Source: Melioribacter sp051488665 (GTDB lineage: Bacteria > Bacteroidota > Ignavibacteria > Ignavibacteriales > Melioribacteraceae). Taken from it: 64,000 nucleotides of DNA. The position numbers and the translations under genes are program-made. The notes under the pieces were generated by a model that made no database searches, was not told the origin of the DNA, and was given only the letters and a program-made list of their open reading frames with translations. The stretch covers positions 62,001-126,000 of the forward strand of contig NZ_JBPSEG010000006.1 of NCBI RefSeq assembly GCF_051488665.1. Direction: 5' to 3'. Numbering within the stretch: the first letter of the stretch is position 1; each line of letters starts with the position of its first letter. Of the stretch, positions 27,259-35,806 are shown in pieces.

Positions 27259-28571
27259 TGGAGTTAGTAGAAAAAATTTATAACGCAGGCGTGGTAGGAG
27301 CGGGAGGAGGAGGTTTCCCGTCTCATATTAAAGCGAAATCAAAAGTGGAATTTTTGCTGGCAAACGGAGCCGAATGCGAACCGTTAATTCATAAAGACTA
27401 CGAACTGATGGTTCATTTCCCGGAAAAAATTCTGGACGGCATTGACAATCTGTTAAAACAGACGGGAGCAAAAAAAACTTTTATAGGAATCAAAGAGAAG
27501 AATAAAAAAGCCATCGACTCGATTGCCGATTCGATTAAAAATCCTTCGATTGAACTTTCGCTATTAGGCGATTTTTATCCTTCGGGCGACGAATACGAAC
27601 TGGTTTATGCCGCAACAAACAGATTAATTCCTCCGCACGGACTGCCATTGGATGTCGGTTGTCTTGTCAACAATGTTGAAACTTTATATAACATATCGAA
27701 CGCCGCAGAAGGTATTCCAGTTACGAGAAAATTTTTATCTGTAACGGGCGCCGTAAAAAATCCGAAATCGTTTTTCGTTCCCGTGGGAACCAGCTTCAGA
27801 GAACTGATCGAACTTGCCGGCGGAACAACTCTGCAGGATTACGGAATTTTCGTAAGCGGAATTTTGATGGGACGGTTAACTTTCGATATTGACGAACCTG
27901 TTACGAAAACGACCGCGGGAATTATTGTGCTTCCGATAAATCATTATCTTATCGACCGTATGAAACGTCCGATTCATGACATGAACAGAATAGGCAAATC
28001 CGCTTGCGACCAGTGTAGTTATTGTACGGAATTTTGTCCGCGTTATCTTTTAGGCTACGACGTTCAGCCGCATAAGGTGATGCGTTCTCTTGCATTTACA
28101 ACAACCGGCGAAAGCGTTTGGAATCAATATGCCGACTTATGCTGTTCCTGCGGGCTCTGTTCGCTTTACGCATGTCCGGAAGATCTTTATCCGAGGGAAG
28201 CTTGCAATCAAGGCAAAGACTATTTAAGAAAAAACGGAATGCGATACGAGCAAAAGAAAGAAGTGAAAGTGCATCCGATGAAAGAGGGAAGAAGAGTGCC
28301 TCTGAAAATGTTAATGAAAAAATTACAATTGACCGATTACGACAGAGCTACGCCTTTTGAAGAAATCGATTATACGCCGGGTCGGGTAAAATTATTGCTT
28401 AAACAACACGCCGGTCAGCCTGCAAGTCCGGTCGTAACTTTGAACCAAAAAGTACGAAAAGGCGATCTTGTTGCGGACGTTGAACCCGAAAAAGTCGGCG
28501 CTAGAATTCACGCTTCGATAGACGGAGTAATAAAAGAAATTACAGATAATTATATTATAATTGAAAATTAA
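27258..28571 (+). CDS. pduS: PduS-like cobalamin reductase / RnfC-type flavo-iron-sulfur protein
   Basis: A 437-residue member of the RnfC/PduS group. The N-terminus has VVGAGGGGFPSHIK (FMN/NADH loop) and ANGAECEPLIHKDYELM; an SLBB segment follows (FFVPVGTSFRELIELAGG). Two [4Fe-4S] motifs lie at about 250-260 (CDQCSYCTEFCP) and 294-306 (CSCGLCSLYACP), and the C-terminus is the RnfC barrel. In propanediol microcompartments PduS reduces cobalamin and docks on PduT; the next gene is a PduT-like shell protein, which strongly supports this identity. Its presence in a clpC-pyrE operon is unusual. Confidence 0.88.
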   Translation: MELVEKIYNAGVVGAGGGGFPSHIKAKSKVEFLLANGAECEPLIHKDYELMVHFPEKILDGIDNLLKQTGAKKTFIGIKEKNKKAIDSIADSIKNPSIELSLLGDFYPSGDEYELVYAATNRLIPPHGLPLDVGCLVNNVETLYNISNAAEGIPVTRKFLSVTGAVKNPKSFFVPVGTSFRELIELAGGTTLQDYGIFVSGILMGRLTFDIDEPVTKTTAGIIVLPINHYLIDRMKRPIHDMNRIGKSACDQCSYCTEFCPRYLLGYDVQPHKVMRSLAFTTTGESVWNQYADLCCSCGLCSLYACPEDLYPREACNQGKDYLRKNGMRYEQKKEVKVHPMKEGRRVPLKMLMKKLQLTDYDRATPFEEIDYTPGRVKLLLKQHAGQPASPVVTLNQKVRKGDLVADVEPEKVGARIHASIDGVIKEITDNYIIIEN

Positions 28572-28585
28572 ATTCCGGGGCTAAA

Positions 28586-29131
28586 ATGAACTCATTGGGA
28601 TTAGTCGAAATGACGAGCATTGCGGCTGGAATGCAGGCTGCAGACATTATGTTAAAAACTTCGAACGTAGAACTGATTCTTTCGCGAACAATTTGTTCGG
28701 GCAAATATATGGTGCTCATAGGCGGCGAAGTTGCTGAAGTGGAAACCGCCGTGGATAATGCCGTCAATCAGTTGTCTTTCGGTATAATTGACACGTTTGT
28801 GATACCGAATGTTCACAAAGATATTTTTCCCGCGCTGGCGGGACATTCGAACGTAGAAATGCTTGAAGCGCTCGGAATAATAGAATCGTTTTCAGTAGCC
28901 TCTTTGATTGAAGGAGCGGACGCTGCAGTAAAAGCGGCGAGCGTTAAATTAATTGAAATTCGTCTTGCTATGGCTCTCGGAGGAAAAGCTTTTTGCACAT
29001 TGACCGGCGATGTAGCGGCTGTGCAAAGCGCCGTGGACGCCGGCGCAAAAGTGATTGCAGACAGAGGCTTGCTCGTCAATAAAGTGGTAATACCCAAACC
29101 GCGCAAAGAATTGCTTAGCGAAATGATCTGA
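28586..29131 (+). CDS. pduT: PduT-like tandem BMC-domain shell protein
   Basis: A 181-residue protein with two BMC domains: the first from SLGLVEMTSIAAGMQAAD (3-85), the second from ALGIIESFSVASLIEGADAA (96-175). Cys37 in SRTICSGKYM matches the Cys that holds a [4Fe-4S] cluster in the pore of trimeric PduT. Such shell trimers are thought to move electrons across a microcompartment wall, and pair with PduS, encoded 14 nt upstream. No other shell protein is in the window. The stop abuts the convergent cupin gene with no gap. Confidence 0.9.
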   Translation: MNSLGLVEMTSIAAGMQAADIMLKTSNVELILSRTICSGKYMVLIGGEVAEVETAVDNAVNQLSFGIIDTFVIPNVHKDIFPALAGHSNVEMLEALGIIESFSVASLIEGADAAVKAASVKLIEIRLAMALGGKAFCTLTGDVAAVQSAVDAGAKVIADRGLLVNKVVIPKPRKELLSEMI

Positions 29132-29482
29132 TTACTCGTATTGTTTCGGTACTACGCAAATGAAAACAAAATTTGTATTGTCAGAAATATTTTTATACTG
29201 GTGGTACTCGTTTGGCATTACAAGAGCAAAGTCTCCTTCTTTTAACGGGCGCTCGTGCCCGTCTTTGTCCACCAAAACTCCGTATCCCTCAATCACATAA
29301 TTTAATTGCTCGTAATTATGACTATGATAAGGAGTATACCCGTTAGGCTCAAGAGTAAATACGCGCATCGAATATGCGGGCGTACCGTCGGCGGAAGATA
29401 TCGGAATCTGTTTTTTAACTTTGTATGTTCCCGCCATATCGACAACGCGGCTTTCTATTTCTTTAATATTGACTATTTTCAT
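29132..29482 (-). CDS. Small cupin-domain protein
   Basis: A 116-residue single cupin. Metal ligands are visible: HSHNYEQLNYVIEG (two His and a Glu in motif 1) and MPNEYHQYKN (His in motif 2), and GDFALV. The cupin fold binds metal and small ligands, so a dioxygenase, isomerase or sensor role is possible. It is tail-to-tail with the PduT-like gene with no spacer and divergent from the SDR gene across 68 nt. I cannot name the substrate. Confidence 0.85.
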   Translation of the reverse strand: MKIVNIKEIESRVVDMAGTYKVKKQIPISSADGTPAYSMRVFTLEPNGYTPYHSHNYEQLNYVIEGYGVLVDKDGHERPLKEGDFALVMPNEYHQYKNISDNTNFVFICVVPKQYE

Positions 29483-29550
29483 AACTTCTCCTGTTTAACA
29501 AATTAATTATATTATTTAAACATAAAAATATCAAATAAATTAGACATTTT

Positions 29551-30330
29551 ATGAGTTTAGCAAATAAATACGGGAAATGGGCAATTGTCACCGGGGCGTC
29601 TTCCGGTATCGGCAAAGAATTCGCTCTTTATCTGGCGAAAGAAAAAATTAACTTAATTTTGATTTCGCGCAGAAGCAAAGACGAGCTTGCAAACCAATTA
29701 AGAAATAATTACGGCGTTGAAGTTATTGCGCTCGACCTCGATTTGAGCGAGCCTGATAATTTGAGACTTATTCAGAAAGAAATTGAAGAGAAGGATATCG
29801 GTATATTAATAAATAACGCCGGATTCGGCAAAGCCGGAAATTTTATGAATCATGATATTCGCGTATACAGTGAAATGATTATTCTGAATTGTTTAGCGCC
29901 TGTATACCTGACCAATTTAGCGCTCGAAAAAATGTTGAAAAAAAGAAAAGGAGCGATAATATTTTTAGGCAGCCTTGTAGCGTATCAGCCCACGCCTTAT
30001 ATGTCGGTCTACTCGGCAACGAAATCGTTCGATTTAACGTTAGGATTGTCGCTCTACGGGGAATATAAAAAGAAGGGGATCGATATTCTCGTCGTAAATC
30101 CCGGTCCTACAAAAACAGAATTTCATAAAGTCGCCGGTTCCGACGGCGGTTATTTTCAGAGAGAAGCCCCCGACGTAGTCAAAACGGCAATCAGAAGTTT
30201 GGGTAAGAAGCCGACGGTTTTGGACGGCATTATAAATAAAATATTGGTACTCGCCGGCAGATTTATTCCGGTTAAATTGTCACTTGCAATTACCGAAAAA
30301 ATCGCCCGCTCGATTTACGTTAAAAATTAG
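29551..30330 (+). CDS. Short-chain dehydrogenase/reductase
   Basis: A 259-residue classical SDR: TGASSGIGKEFAL near 15-27 binds NAD(P), NNAGFG follows strand four, and Ser with YSATKSF gives the Ser-Tyr-Lys triad. The sequence resembles the DltE/YqjQ-like SDR group of unknown substrate. A C-terminal hydrophobic stretch (KILVLAGRFIPVKLSLAI) suggests peripheral membrane contact. It is alone; its end overlaps the AAA gene by 4 nt on the other strand. Confidence 0.88.
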   Translation: MSLANKYGKWAIVTGASSGIGKEFALYLAKEKINLILISRRSKDELANQLRNNYGVEVIALDLDLSEPDNLRLIQKEIEEKDIGILINNAGFGKAGNFMNHDIRVYSEMIILNCLAPVYLTNLALEKMLKKRKGAIIFLGSLVAYQPTPYMSVYSATKSFDLTLGLSLYGEYKKKGIDILVVNPGPTKTEFHKVAGSDGGYFQREAPDVVKTAIRSLGKKPTVLDGIINKILVLAGRFIPVKLSLAITEKIARSIYVKN

Positions 30331-33300
30331 AATTTTATTTTCTGCACGTCTTCGAGTTTGATAGTCTTAAGATCTTCGTCGGAAGGATTGATTAAAGAGG
30401 CTATTCTGTTTTCCTGGTTACTTATTGCCGTGTAAAGAATATTTCGCGCAGTCATTGCATTTCTGAAATTATAGTCCCTCTTTTCATAGAGGTCGTTGAA
30501 AATCTCAAGCAGCATTTGTAGGGCTCCTTCGTCTAGCAGGTAACCGTGCTTGTCTGCTATGTAATAGGCGATTGTAAGAAGCTGGCGGGGAGTGTAATCT
30601 TCGAAATAAAGAACCTGCGAAAAATACGCCGACAAATCGGGATTTTTTTCAATCACTGAAGTGGCGTTGTCAAAATTATCAGCCAATATTACAACGAACT
30701 TGTTTTTATGACGGGTTATTCCGTTGAGAATTGCGTCGAATGCTTCCTTCCCGAAATCTTCGGTAAAGAGAGTTGAAAAATTATCGATCATTAAAATGCC
30801 GCCGAGCGAATCTTTAATTAATTCCTCTGCCCGGATTTGCGTGGAATCCTGAAAATTTCTAACCAGGTCGGCTCTTTCCACTTTTACAAGATGTCCTTTC
30901 GACAATATTCCAAGTTCACGCAATATATTGCCGAATAATTTTGCAACCGTTGTTTTTCCCGTGCCGTCGTTGCCAATAAAAATTGCATTCGGATTCTTTT
31001 CAATTACATGCAATCCTTTTTCACGTTTCAGTTGAGCAATCTTTGAACCGCTTATTAATTTCAGTATTCCTTCTTTTACATTTTCGAGACCTATGAGCGA
31101 ATTCAGCTCGTCCATATATTCCTGTAGTTTGAGAGGGTCTCCTTTCACTCTGTATTCTCTGGCATTGTAAGTGACTCCCGTAACTTCATTTATATCTTCC
31201 AGAATAATCGTATTCATTACATCTTCCGTGCGTTCATTTGAATCGAGATCTGCAATTCTGAGTAAGAGTTTTTTCTTCAACCTTTCGAGCAGATTTCTGA
31301 CAATACGCGCATTGCCGAACTTTTTATCGCGATGGTTATACAGATCCCTGAAATAACTCAAAAGAGCTTCCTCGGCGTCGGGCGCAAGTTTTTTATTTTC
31401 GTTCGAAAGAGCCCGTTTTATGATTTCCATCATTTCATCGGGAGTATAGTCTTCAAAGACTATCGATTTTGTAAAACGCGATTCAAGACCGGGATTACTG
31501 TAAATAAATTGTTTCATTTCTTCCGTATAACCGGCGGCGATTACAATAAATTTCCCTCTGTCGTCTTCCATTCTTTTCAAAAGGATATCGATAGCTTCTC
31601 TTCCGAAATCCGAATTTCCTCCTCCCGACTTGGTCAGCGCATAGGCTTCGTCAATAAATAAAGTTCCGCCGAGCGCTTTGTCGATAACAGCTTTTGTCTT
31701 CTCGGCTGTTTGACCGACATAACCGGCTACCAAGCCCTGCCGGTCGGTTTCTACCAGATGACCTTTGCTCAAAATTCCGAGCGCCGAGAATATTTTGCTG
31801 AACAGACGAGCGACTGTCGTTTTGCCTGTGCCGGGATTTCCCAGGAACAAATAGTGGTCGGAGAATTTTTCGGTTAAATTTTCGCCTTCTTCTGCAAAGA
31901 AACGCGCAAGTTTTACAAGCTCGTTTATCTCTTTCTTAACGCCTGCTAGTCCTACCAGATTGTCCAACTCTTTAAGAGCTTCCGACAAAAGTTCTTCGTT
32001 GATCGGAGTCCTGTAAGATTTTCCTTCGGCGGGTTTAAATACCTTTTGAATATCGCTTAGCGTAATTGTGGTTAATTTTTCTTTGCTTCTTTCTGAATCG
32101 GGCAACGATAAGATCCGTTTGCTTAAGTTCAGTTTCGATTCATCCAATATTTTTTTTATCAGCCGTGCATTGCCGAACGATTTATCTCTGTTTCTGTAGA
32201 GATTAATTAGTTCTTTCTTGAGAAATTCTTCCGCGTCTTTGCTTAAGCCGTAATCTTCCGATTCGGCAGACTTTTTGAAAATTTCTACAAGTTCGTCCGG
32301 AGTGTAATCTTCAAAAACAAACGTATGGGTGAATCTCGATTTAAGCCCCGGATTCGATTCGAGGAAATCATTCATTTCTTCGGGGTATCCGGCTGCAATT
32401 ACAACAAATTCGCCTTTCTTGTCTTCCATCCTTTTTAACAGAATATCGATGGCTTCCTGTCCGAAGTCCTGGGCGCTTCCGCTTTTTTTAATAAGCGTAT
32501 AAGCTTCGTCGATAAAAAGGACTCCTCCAAGCGCATCCTGAATAACTTTTTCAGTTTTTTGAGCCGTCTCTCCGATATATTGTCCTACCAGCGCGGCTCT
32601 GTCTACTTCCACGACATGACCAGATGGGAGAATGCCCATAGCTCTCAGAATGTTTCCGATTAAACGAGCTATTGTAGTTTTGCCCGTACCGGGATTGCCC
32701 AGGAAGACTGCGTTAATTGCAATATTTTCTTCCGATTTTAATCCGTATTTTTTCCTTTCTTTTATGAATTCGAGATATGTAATAAAGTCCCGAACGGTTT
32801 GTTTTATGTTTTTTAGTCCGATAAACGAATCGAGTTCTTCAATCAATTCCTCCAGTGATTTATCGTCCGGAGGTTTGACGACGTTTTCGCGTTCTTTGGT
32901 TTTTATTATTCTTTTCTCTTCGCGTTTTTCTTCTTTTTCTTTGATACGAAAATCGTTTATTCCGAAATATTTTTCTCCTACTTTGAATTCATTTACGTAG
33001 AGTTCCAGTTTGCCCTGTCCTTTCTTCCAGAAACCGGGCAAATCCGAACCGATATTTTGCGTGAATATTACCGAGTCCCATTCTTTAGGAACGTTCAATT
33101 TAAAATTTGTTGTTCCAGTTTCCATGTCGTCGATGTAGGTTATAATTTTGCAATTATATTCGCTGTCTTTCTTGCCGAATTCGGGATTATCAAAAATTAC
33201 TTCCACGCTAATCCAATTGCACCTTTTGTCGATCTGTTTGTAGTATTCTCGAACTTTTGTTTTCGATTCCCGGTCCGGATCAAAAATTTTTATTGAAAGT

Positions 33301-34199
33301 AGTTTTATATAATCGTTAGGGAAGAGGAGGGCGTTTGTTTTGAATGCGGAAGTTTTTTCGCCCGTTTTCGATAAATCGGGCAGAACGATTTTATTTTCGT
33401 TTGTACGACTTATCGGAGTTTCGTCTTCATAATCCGTTTCTCTGAATTTAAGCAGAGCATTATAAATGAAATTGAATTTTTTGTTCTTGGCAAATTTATT
33501 CTTCAATGCCTCCGCTTTACGGAAAGCCGGAAGATACTGAAACAGATAGAACATCGATTCGATATTGAGCAATTCGGCTTCGTCGCGGTAATATTCCGAA
33601 TATTGAAGTAATTTTTCCGAGACTAGCAAAGCAAACCAATATTCTTTTTTGTTGACAGCCTCTGTCGCAAGTTCGAGAATTTTCTCGGAATCCTTTTTCC
33701 CGAGTTTCATATTGACATCCGAAATCAGAACAGCTTGCTCGAGAAGCGTTTTCAAATTACTTAACATTTCGTTGTCATCGGCGCGCAGGAACGGGGATCG
33801 GTTCAAAAGATCGAGCGCTTCCTTGTATTTTTTCAATCCCGCCAGCGCTCTGATTTTTGTGGTAAGAGTCCACTTTAACAGATTAAGTTCGTTGTCAATC
33901 GATTTATTTATATCGGCGAGAGCGCCTTCATAAATGCACATGCGAGAAAGGAGATAAGCCCTGTGGAATCGGATCCTGGATGAATCGCTATCGAGCTCTA
34001 CCGCCAAATTTGCGTAATCGAGGGCTTTTGTCGGATTGCCGTTTTCAAGATAAGCCCACGCTAACGAAATTATTGCCTCGGGGTCGTTCGGACGGAGAGA
34101 ATATAATTTTTCTGCTGCGGTTAGGGCTAAACGGTATCTGCCATTCCACAAATGTTCGTATATTTCGGACTGAAGATTATTTAAATCTTCGTTCATCAT
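30327..34199 (-). CDS. TPR protein with three CbbX/SpoVK-type AAA modules
   Basis: A 1290-residue cytosolic protein. Residues 1-260 hold TPR-like helices (RLALTAAEKLYSLRPNDPEA). Residues about 275-430 form an uncharacterised beta-rich region with a Lys/Glu linker. Three CbxX/CfxQ-type AAA domains follow, with Walker A lysines at 507, 793 and 1082. The first two are complete: LFIDEAY Walker B, IAAGY sensor and SRF arginine finger. The third keeps GNDGTGKTT but has MIDNF (Asn1140 for the catalytic Glu), ILADN and AYF, so it probably binds but does not hydrolyse ATP. TPR plus CbxX AAA recalls EccA of type VII secretion, but no such genes are near. Function is unknown. Confidence 0.85.
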   Translation of the reverse strand: MMNEDLNNLQSEIYEHLWNGRYRLALTAAEKLYSLRPNDPEAIISLAWAYLENGNPTKALDYANLAVELDSDSSRIRFHRAYLLSRMCIYEGALADINKSIDNELNLLKWTLTTKIRALAGLKKYKEALDLLNRSPFLRADDNEMLSNLKTLLEQAVLISDVNMKLGKKDSEKILELATEAVNKKEYWFALLVSEKLLQYSEYYRDEAELLNIESMFYLFQYLPAFRKAEALKNKFAKNKKFNFIYNALLKFRETDYEDETPISRTNENKIVLPDLSKTGEKTSAFKTNALLFPNDYIKLLSIKIFDPDRESKTKVREYYKQIDKRCNWISVEVIFDNPEFGKKDSEYNCKIITYIDDMETGTTNFKLNVPKEWDSVIFTQNIGSDLPGFWKKGQGKLELYVNEFKVGEKYFGINDFRIKEKEEKREEKRIIKTKERENVVKPPDDKSLEELIEELDSFIGLKNIKQTVRDFITYLEFIKERKKYGLKSEENIAINAVFLGNPGTGKTTIARLIGNILRAMGILPSGHVVEVDRAALVGQYIGETAQKTEKVIQDALGGVLFIDEAYTLIKKSGSAQDFGQEAIDILLKRMEDKKGEFVVIAAGYPEEMNDFLESNPGLKSRFTHTFVFEDYTPDELVEIFKKSAESEDYGLSKDAEEFLKKELINLYRNRDKSFGNARLIKKILDESKLNLSKRILSLPDSERSKEKLTTITLSDIQKVFKPAEGKSYRTPINEELLSEALKELDNLVGLAGVKKEINELVKLARFFAEEGENLTEKFSDHYLFLGNPGTGKTTVARLFSKIFSALGILSKGHLVETDRQGLVAGYVGQTAEKTKAVIDKALGGTLFIDEAYALTKSGGGNSDFGREAIDILLKRMEDDRGKFIVIAAGYTEEMKQFIYSNPGLESRFTKSIVFEDYTPDEMMEIIKRALSNENKKLAPDAEEALLSYFRDLYNHRDKKFGNARIVRNLLERLKKKLLLRIADLDSNERTEDVMNTIILEDINEVTGVTYNAREYRVKGDPLKLQEYMDELNSLIGLENVKEGILKLISGSKIAQLKREKGLHVIEKNPNAIFIGNDGTGKTTVAKLFGNILRELGILSKGHLVKVERADLVRNFQDSTQIRAEELIKDSLGGILMIDNFSTLFTEDFGKEAFDAILNGITRHKNKFVVILADNFDNATSVIEKNPDLSAYFSQVLYFEDYTPRQLLTIAYYIADKHGYLLDEGALQMLLEIFNDLYEKRDYNFRNAMTARNILYTAISNQENRIASLINPSDEDLKTIKLEDVQKIKF

Positions 34200-34336
34200 A
34201 GGGCAGTACGATAAATTGATTTTTTGTTAAATAAAATATAAAAAGTTAAGTGGATTTACTATAATTCAAAAATTTTTTTGTTGGACGGAACAATTACGGA
34301 TTAACATCGTCTTAAGAGGCAACAAACGGAGGCGCT

Positions 34337-34981
34337 ATGAAAACTAAAGTTACCGTGTTTTTTCTGCTTGCAATTATTTTTGCAGGATGCGGAGTGTGGG
34401 GAGTCCGGGGCAGCGGCAATTTGAAAACCGAAACGAGAGAAATAAGAAATTTCAATAAAATTGAAGTCGGAGGCGCATACGACATCAAAATAAAATGCGG
34501 CGAGAAAGAATCGATAGAAATTACCGCAGAAGAAAATCTTCTTCCGCTTATCGAAACGAAAGTTAAGCACAACAGACTAATAATTGACACCCGCAGAAGT
34601 ATTTCTCCACGAAAAGAAATAAAGATAGTTGTAACTGTGCCTGAATTGAATTATATCGAATGTTCCGGAGCGAACAATATGCGGGTTTACAATATCGATA
34701 CCGACGATCTCGACGTCGAATTGAGCGGAGCGGGCAATATTGTAATGGATGGAAATGTTAAAACATTGCACGCCGAGATATCGGGAGCGGGCAATATCGA
34801 CGCCAAATCTCTTAAAGCCGAGAACGTATATATATCGGTCAGCGGAGCGGCAAGCGCAAGCGTGTATGCTTCAAAATATTTAAACGCCTCGGTTTCAGGC
34901 GTCGGTTCGATCGATTATTACGGCGATCCCGAAAAAACAAAAACCAACGTCTCGGGCATCGGCTCGATTAGCAGAAAATAA
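34337..34981 (+). CDS. DUF2807 (GIN-domain) lipoprotein
   Basis: A 214-residue predicted lipoprotein: the N-terminal hydrophobic segment ends in IIFAGC, a lipobox with Cys18. The rest is a right-handed beta-helix-like DUF2807 domain with repeating short Gly/Ser turns (ELSGAGNIVM, EISGAGNIDA, SVSGAASASV, SVSGVGSIDY). The family is common in Bacteroidota-related bacteria, often at the cell surface, with no known activity. It is divergent from the AAA gene across 137 nt, and is the last gene before the hydrogenase leader region. Confidence 0.88.
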   Translation: MKTKVTVFFLLAIIFAGCGVWGVRGSGNLKTETREIRNFNKIEVGGAYDIKIKCGEKESIEITAEENLLPLIETKVKHNRLIIDTRRSISPRKEIKIVVTVPELNYIECSGANNMRVYNIDTDDLDVELSGAGNIVMDGNVKTLHAEISGAGNIDAKSLKAENVYISVSGAASASVYASKYLNASVSGVGSIDYYGDPEKTKTNVSGIGSISRK

Positions 34982-35008
34982 TCTACTCAAAACGGCATAA
35001 CTAAACAG

Positions 35009-35056
35009 TAATCGCCTTTTATCATTTAAGAGGGCGGGCGATTAGCCTTTATTTTA
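35009..35056 (+). terminator. Possible terminator after the DUF2807 gene
   Basis: Arms TAATCGCC (35009-35016) and GGCGATTA (35037-35044) with a 20-nt loop, followed by a T-rich tract (CCTTTATTTT). It starts 27 nt after the stop. The long loop makes it weaker than the other hairpins. Confidence 0.4.
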
Positions 35057-35182
35057 ATTTTCCAGATAATTAACTGCAATAGGAAATATTAAGGGCGAAA
35101 ACCTTTTCGAAGAATTTTCTCCGGAAAATATAACCTTTTAAATAGCATAATGCGACCCAATATACTTTATAAATTTAGAATT

Positions 35183-35229
35183 CGTTTTTTTACTTTTCTC
35201 ACTGTTAGGAAACAGTTAAGTAAAAAACG
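35183..35229. promoter_or_regulatory. Nested inverted repeat, candidate operator or leader hairpin
   Basis: Outer arms CGTTTTTTTACTT (35183-35195) and AAGTAAAAAACG (35218-35229) match with one bulged T; they enclose the perfect inner dyad ACTGTT-AGGA-AACAGT (35201-35216). It lies about 70 nt upstream of the TATAAT box, which suits an activator site. It could also be a remnant terminator. Confidence 0.5.
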
Positions 35230-35298
35230 GATATAAACCTCACTTTTAGCCATATAAATAAGTCATCGCTGTCCTTATTTTTTGGCATATTATCTGTA

Positions 35299-35304
35299 TA
35301 TAAT
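35299..35304 (+). promoter_or_regulatory. Candidate -10 box of the hydrogenase operon
   Basis: TATAAT with a start point expected near 35311, leaving about 25 nt before the ATG at 35336 that include the ribosome site AGAGAAG. The -35 region (TTATTT near 35275) is a poor match, which would fit an activator-dependent promoter. Confidence 0.4.
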
Positions 35305-35335
35305 TAATAACCTAAATAAATAAGAGAAGAACAAC

Positions 35336-35806
35336 ATGGATGGCAATATTTTTCAGCATTATCCTAAAAACGACCGTAGTAATTTAATAGCCATGCTTCA
35401 GGATATTCAGGAGGTTCACGGCTATCTACCCGAAAAAGAATTACGAAAAGTAGCAGACCATCTCGGTATGTCGTTAAGCGGAGTTTACGGAGTAGCCACA
35501 TTTTACAATCAATTTCGGTTAACTCCTCTTGGAAAGAATATTATAAGAGTATGCCGCGGAACGGCATGCCATGTAAAAAATTCCGCAAATATTCTAATGG
35601 CTCTCGAAAACGAATTGGGAATATGCGCAGGTCAAACTACTCGCGATAAATTATTTACCCTCGAAACAGTTGCATGCATTGGCGCCTGCAGTATTGCGCC
35701 CGTAATTAATATCAACGACGACTACTACGGACGCGTTACAGTTAAAGAAATTCCCAAAATACTTAATAAATACAAAAAACAAGAACAAGCAGTGAGCGCA
35801 GAATGA
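35336..35806 (+). CDS. hydC: NuoE-like [2Fe-2S] subunit of [FeFe]-hydrogenase, set 1
   Basis: A 156-residue thioredoxin-like subunit of an NAD-linked trimeric hydrogenase. The [2Fe-2S] ligands are Cys73 and Cys78 (CRGTACH) and Cys114 and Cys118 (CIGACS). The N-terminal helical part (LIAMLQDIQEVHGYLPEKEL) is typical of NuoE/HydC/HndA. It shuttles electrons between the flavin subunit and partner clusters. Its TGA overlaps the ATG of hydB by 4 nt. It differs clearly from the second copy at 43814. Confidence 0.93.
   Translation: MDGNIFQHYPKNDRSNLIAMLQDIQEVHGYLPEKELRKVADHLGMSLSGVYGVATFYNQFRLTPLGKNIIRVCRGTACHVKNSANILMALENELGICAGQTTRDKLFTLETVACIGACSIAPVININDDYYGRVTVKEIPKILNKYKKQEQAVSAE

Larger units (their letters stand above)
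34982..35335. promoter_or_regulatory. 354-bp dyad-rich leader before the hydrogenase cluster
   Basis: The longest gene-free stretch in the window. It contains inverted repeats at 35009-35044, 35096-35109 (CGAAAA-CC-TTTTCG), 35114-35129 (ATTTTC-TCCG-GAAAAT) and 35183-35229, the last enclosing ACTGTT-AGGA-AACAGT. A TATAAT box is at 35299-35304. The stretch has no convincing open reading frame. It probably holds the promoter and control sites of the hydrogenase operon; no FNR- or Rex-type consensus is clear. Confidence 0.6.

Noticed and set aside
35201..35216. ACTGTT-AGGA-AACAGT as an FNR or Rex binding site
   Set aside because: It does not match TTGAT-N4-ATCAA (FNR/CRP type) or the TTGTGAA/TTAACAA arms of Rex sites closely enough. 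I keep it only as an unnamed dyad.
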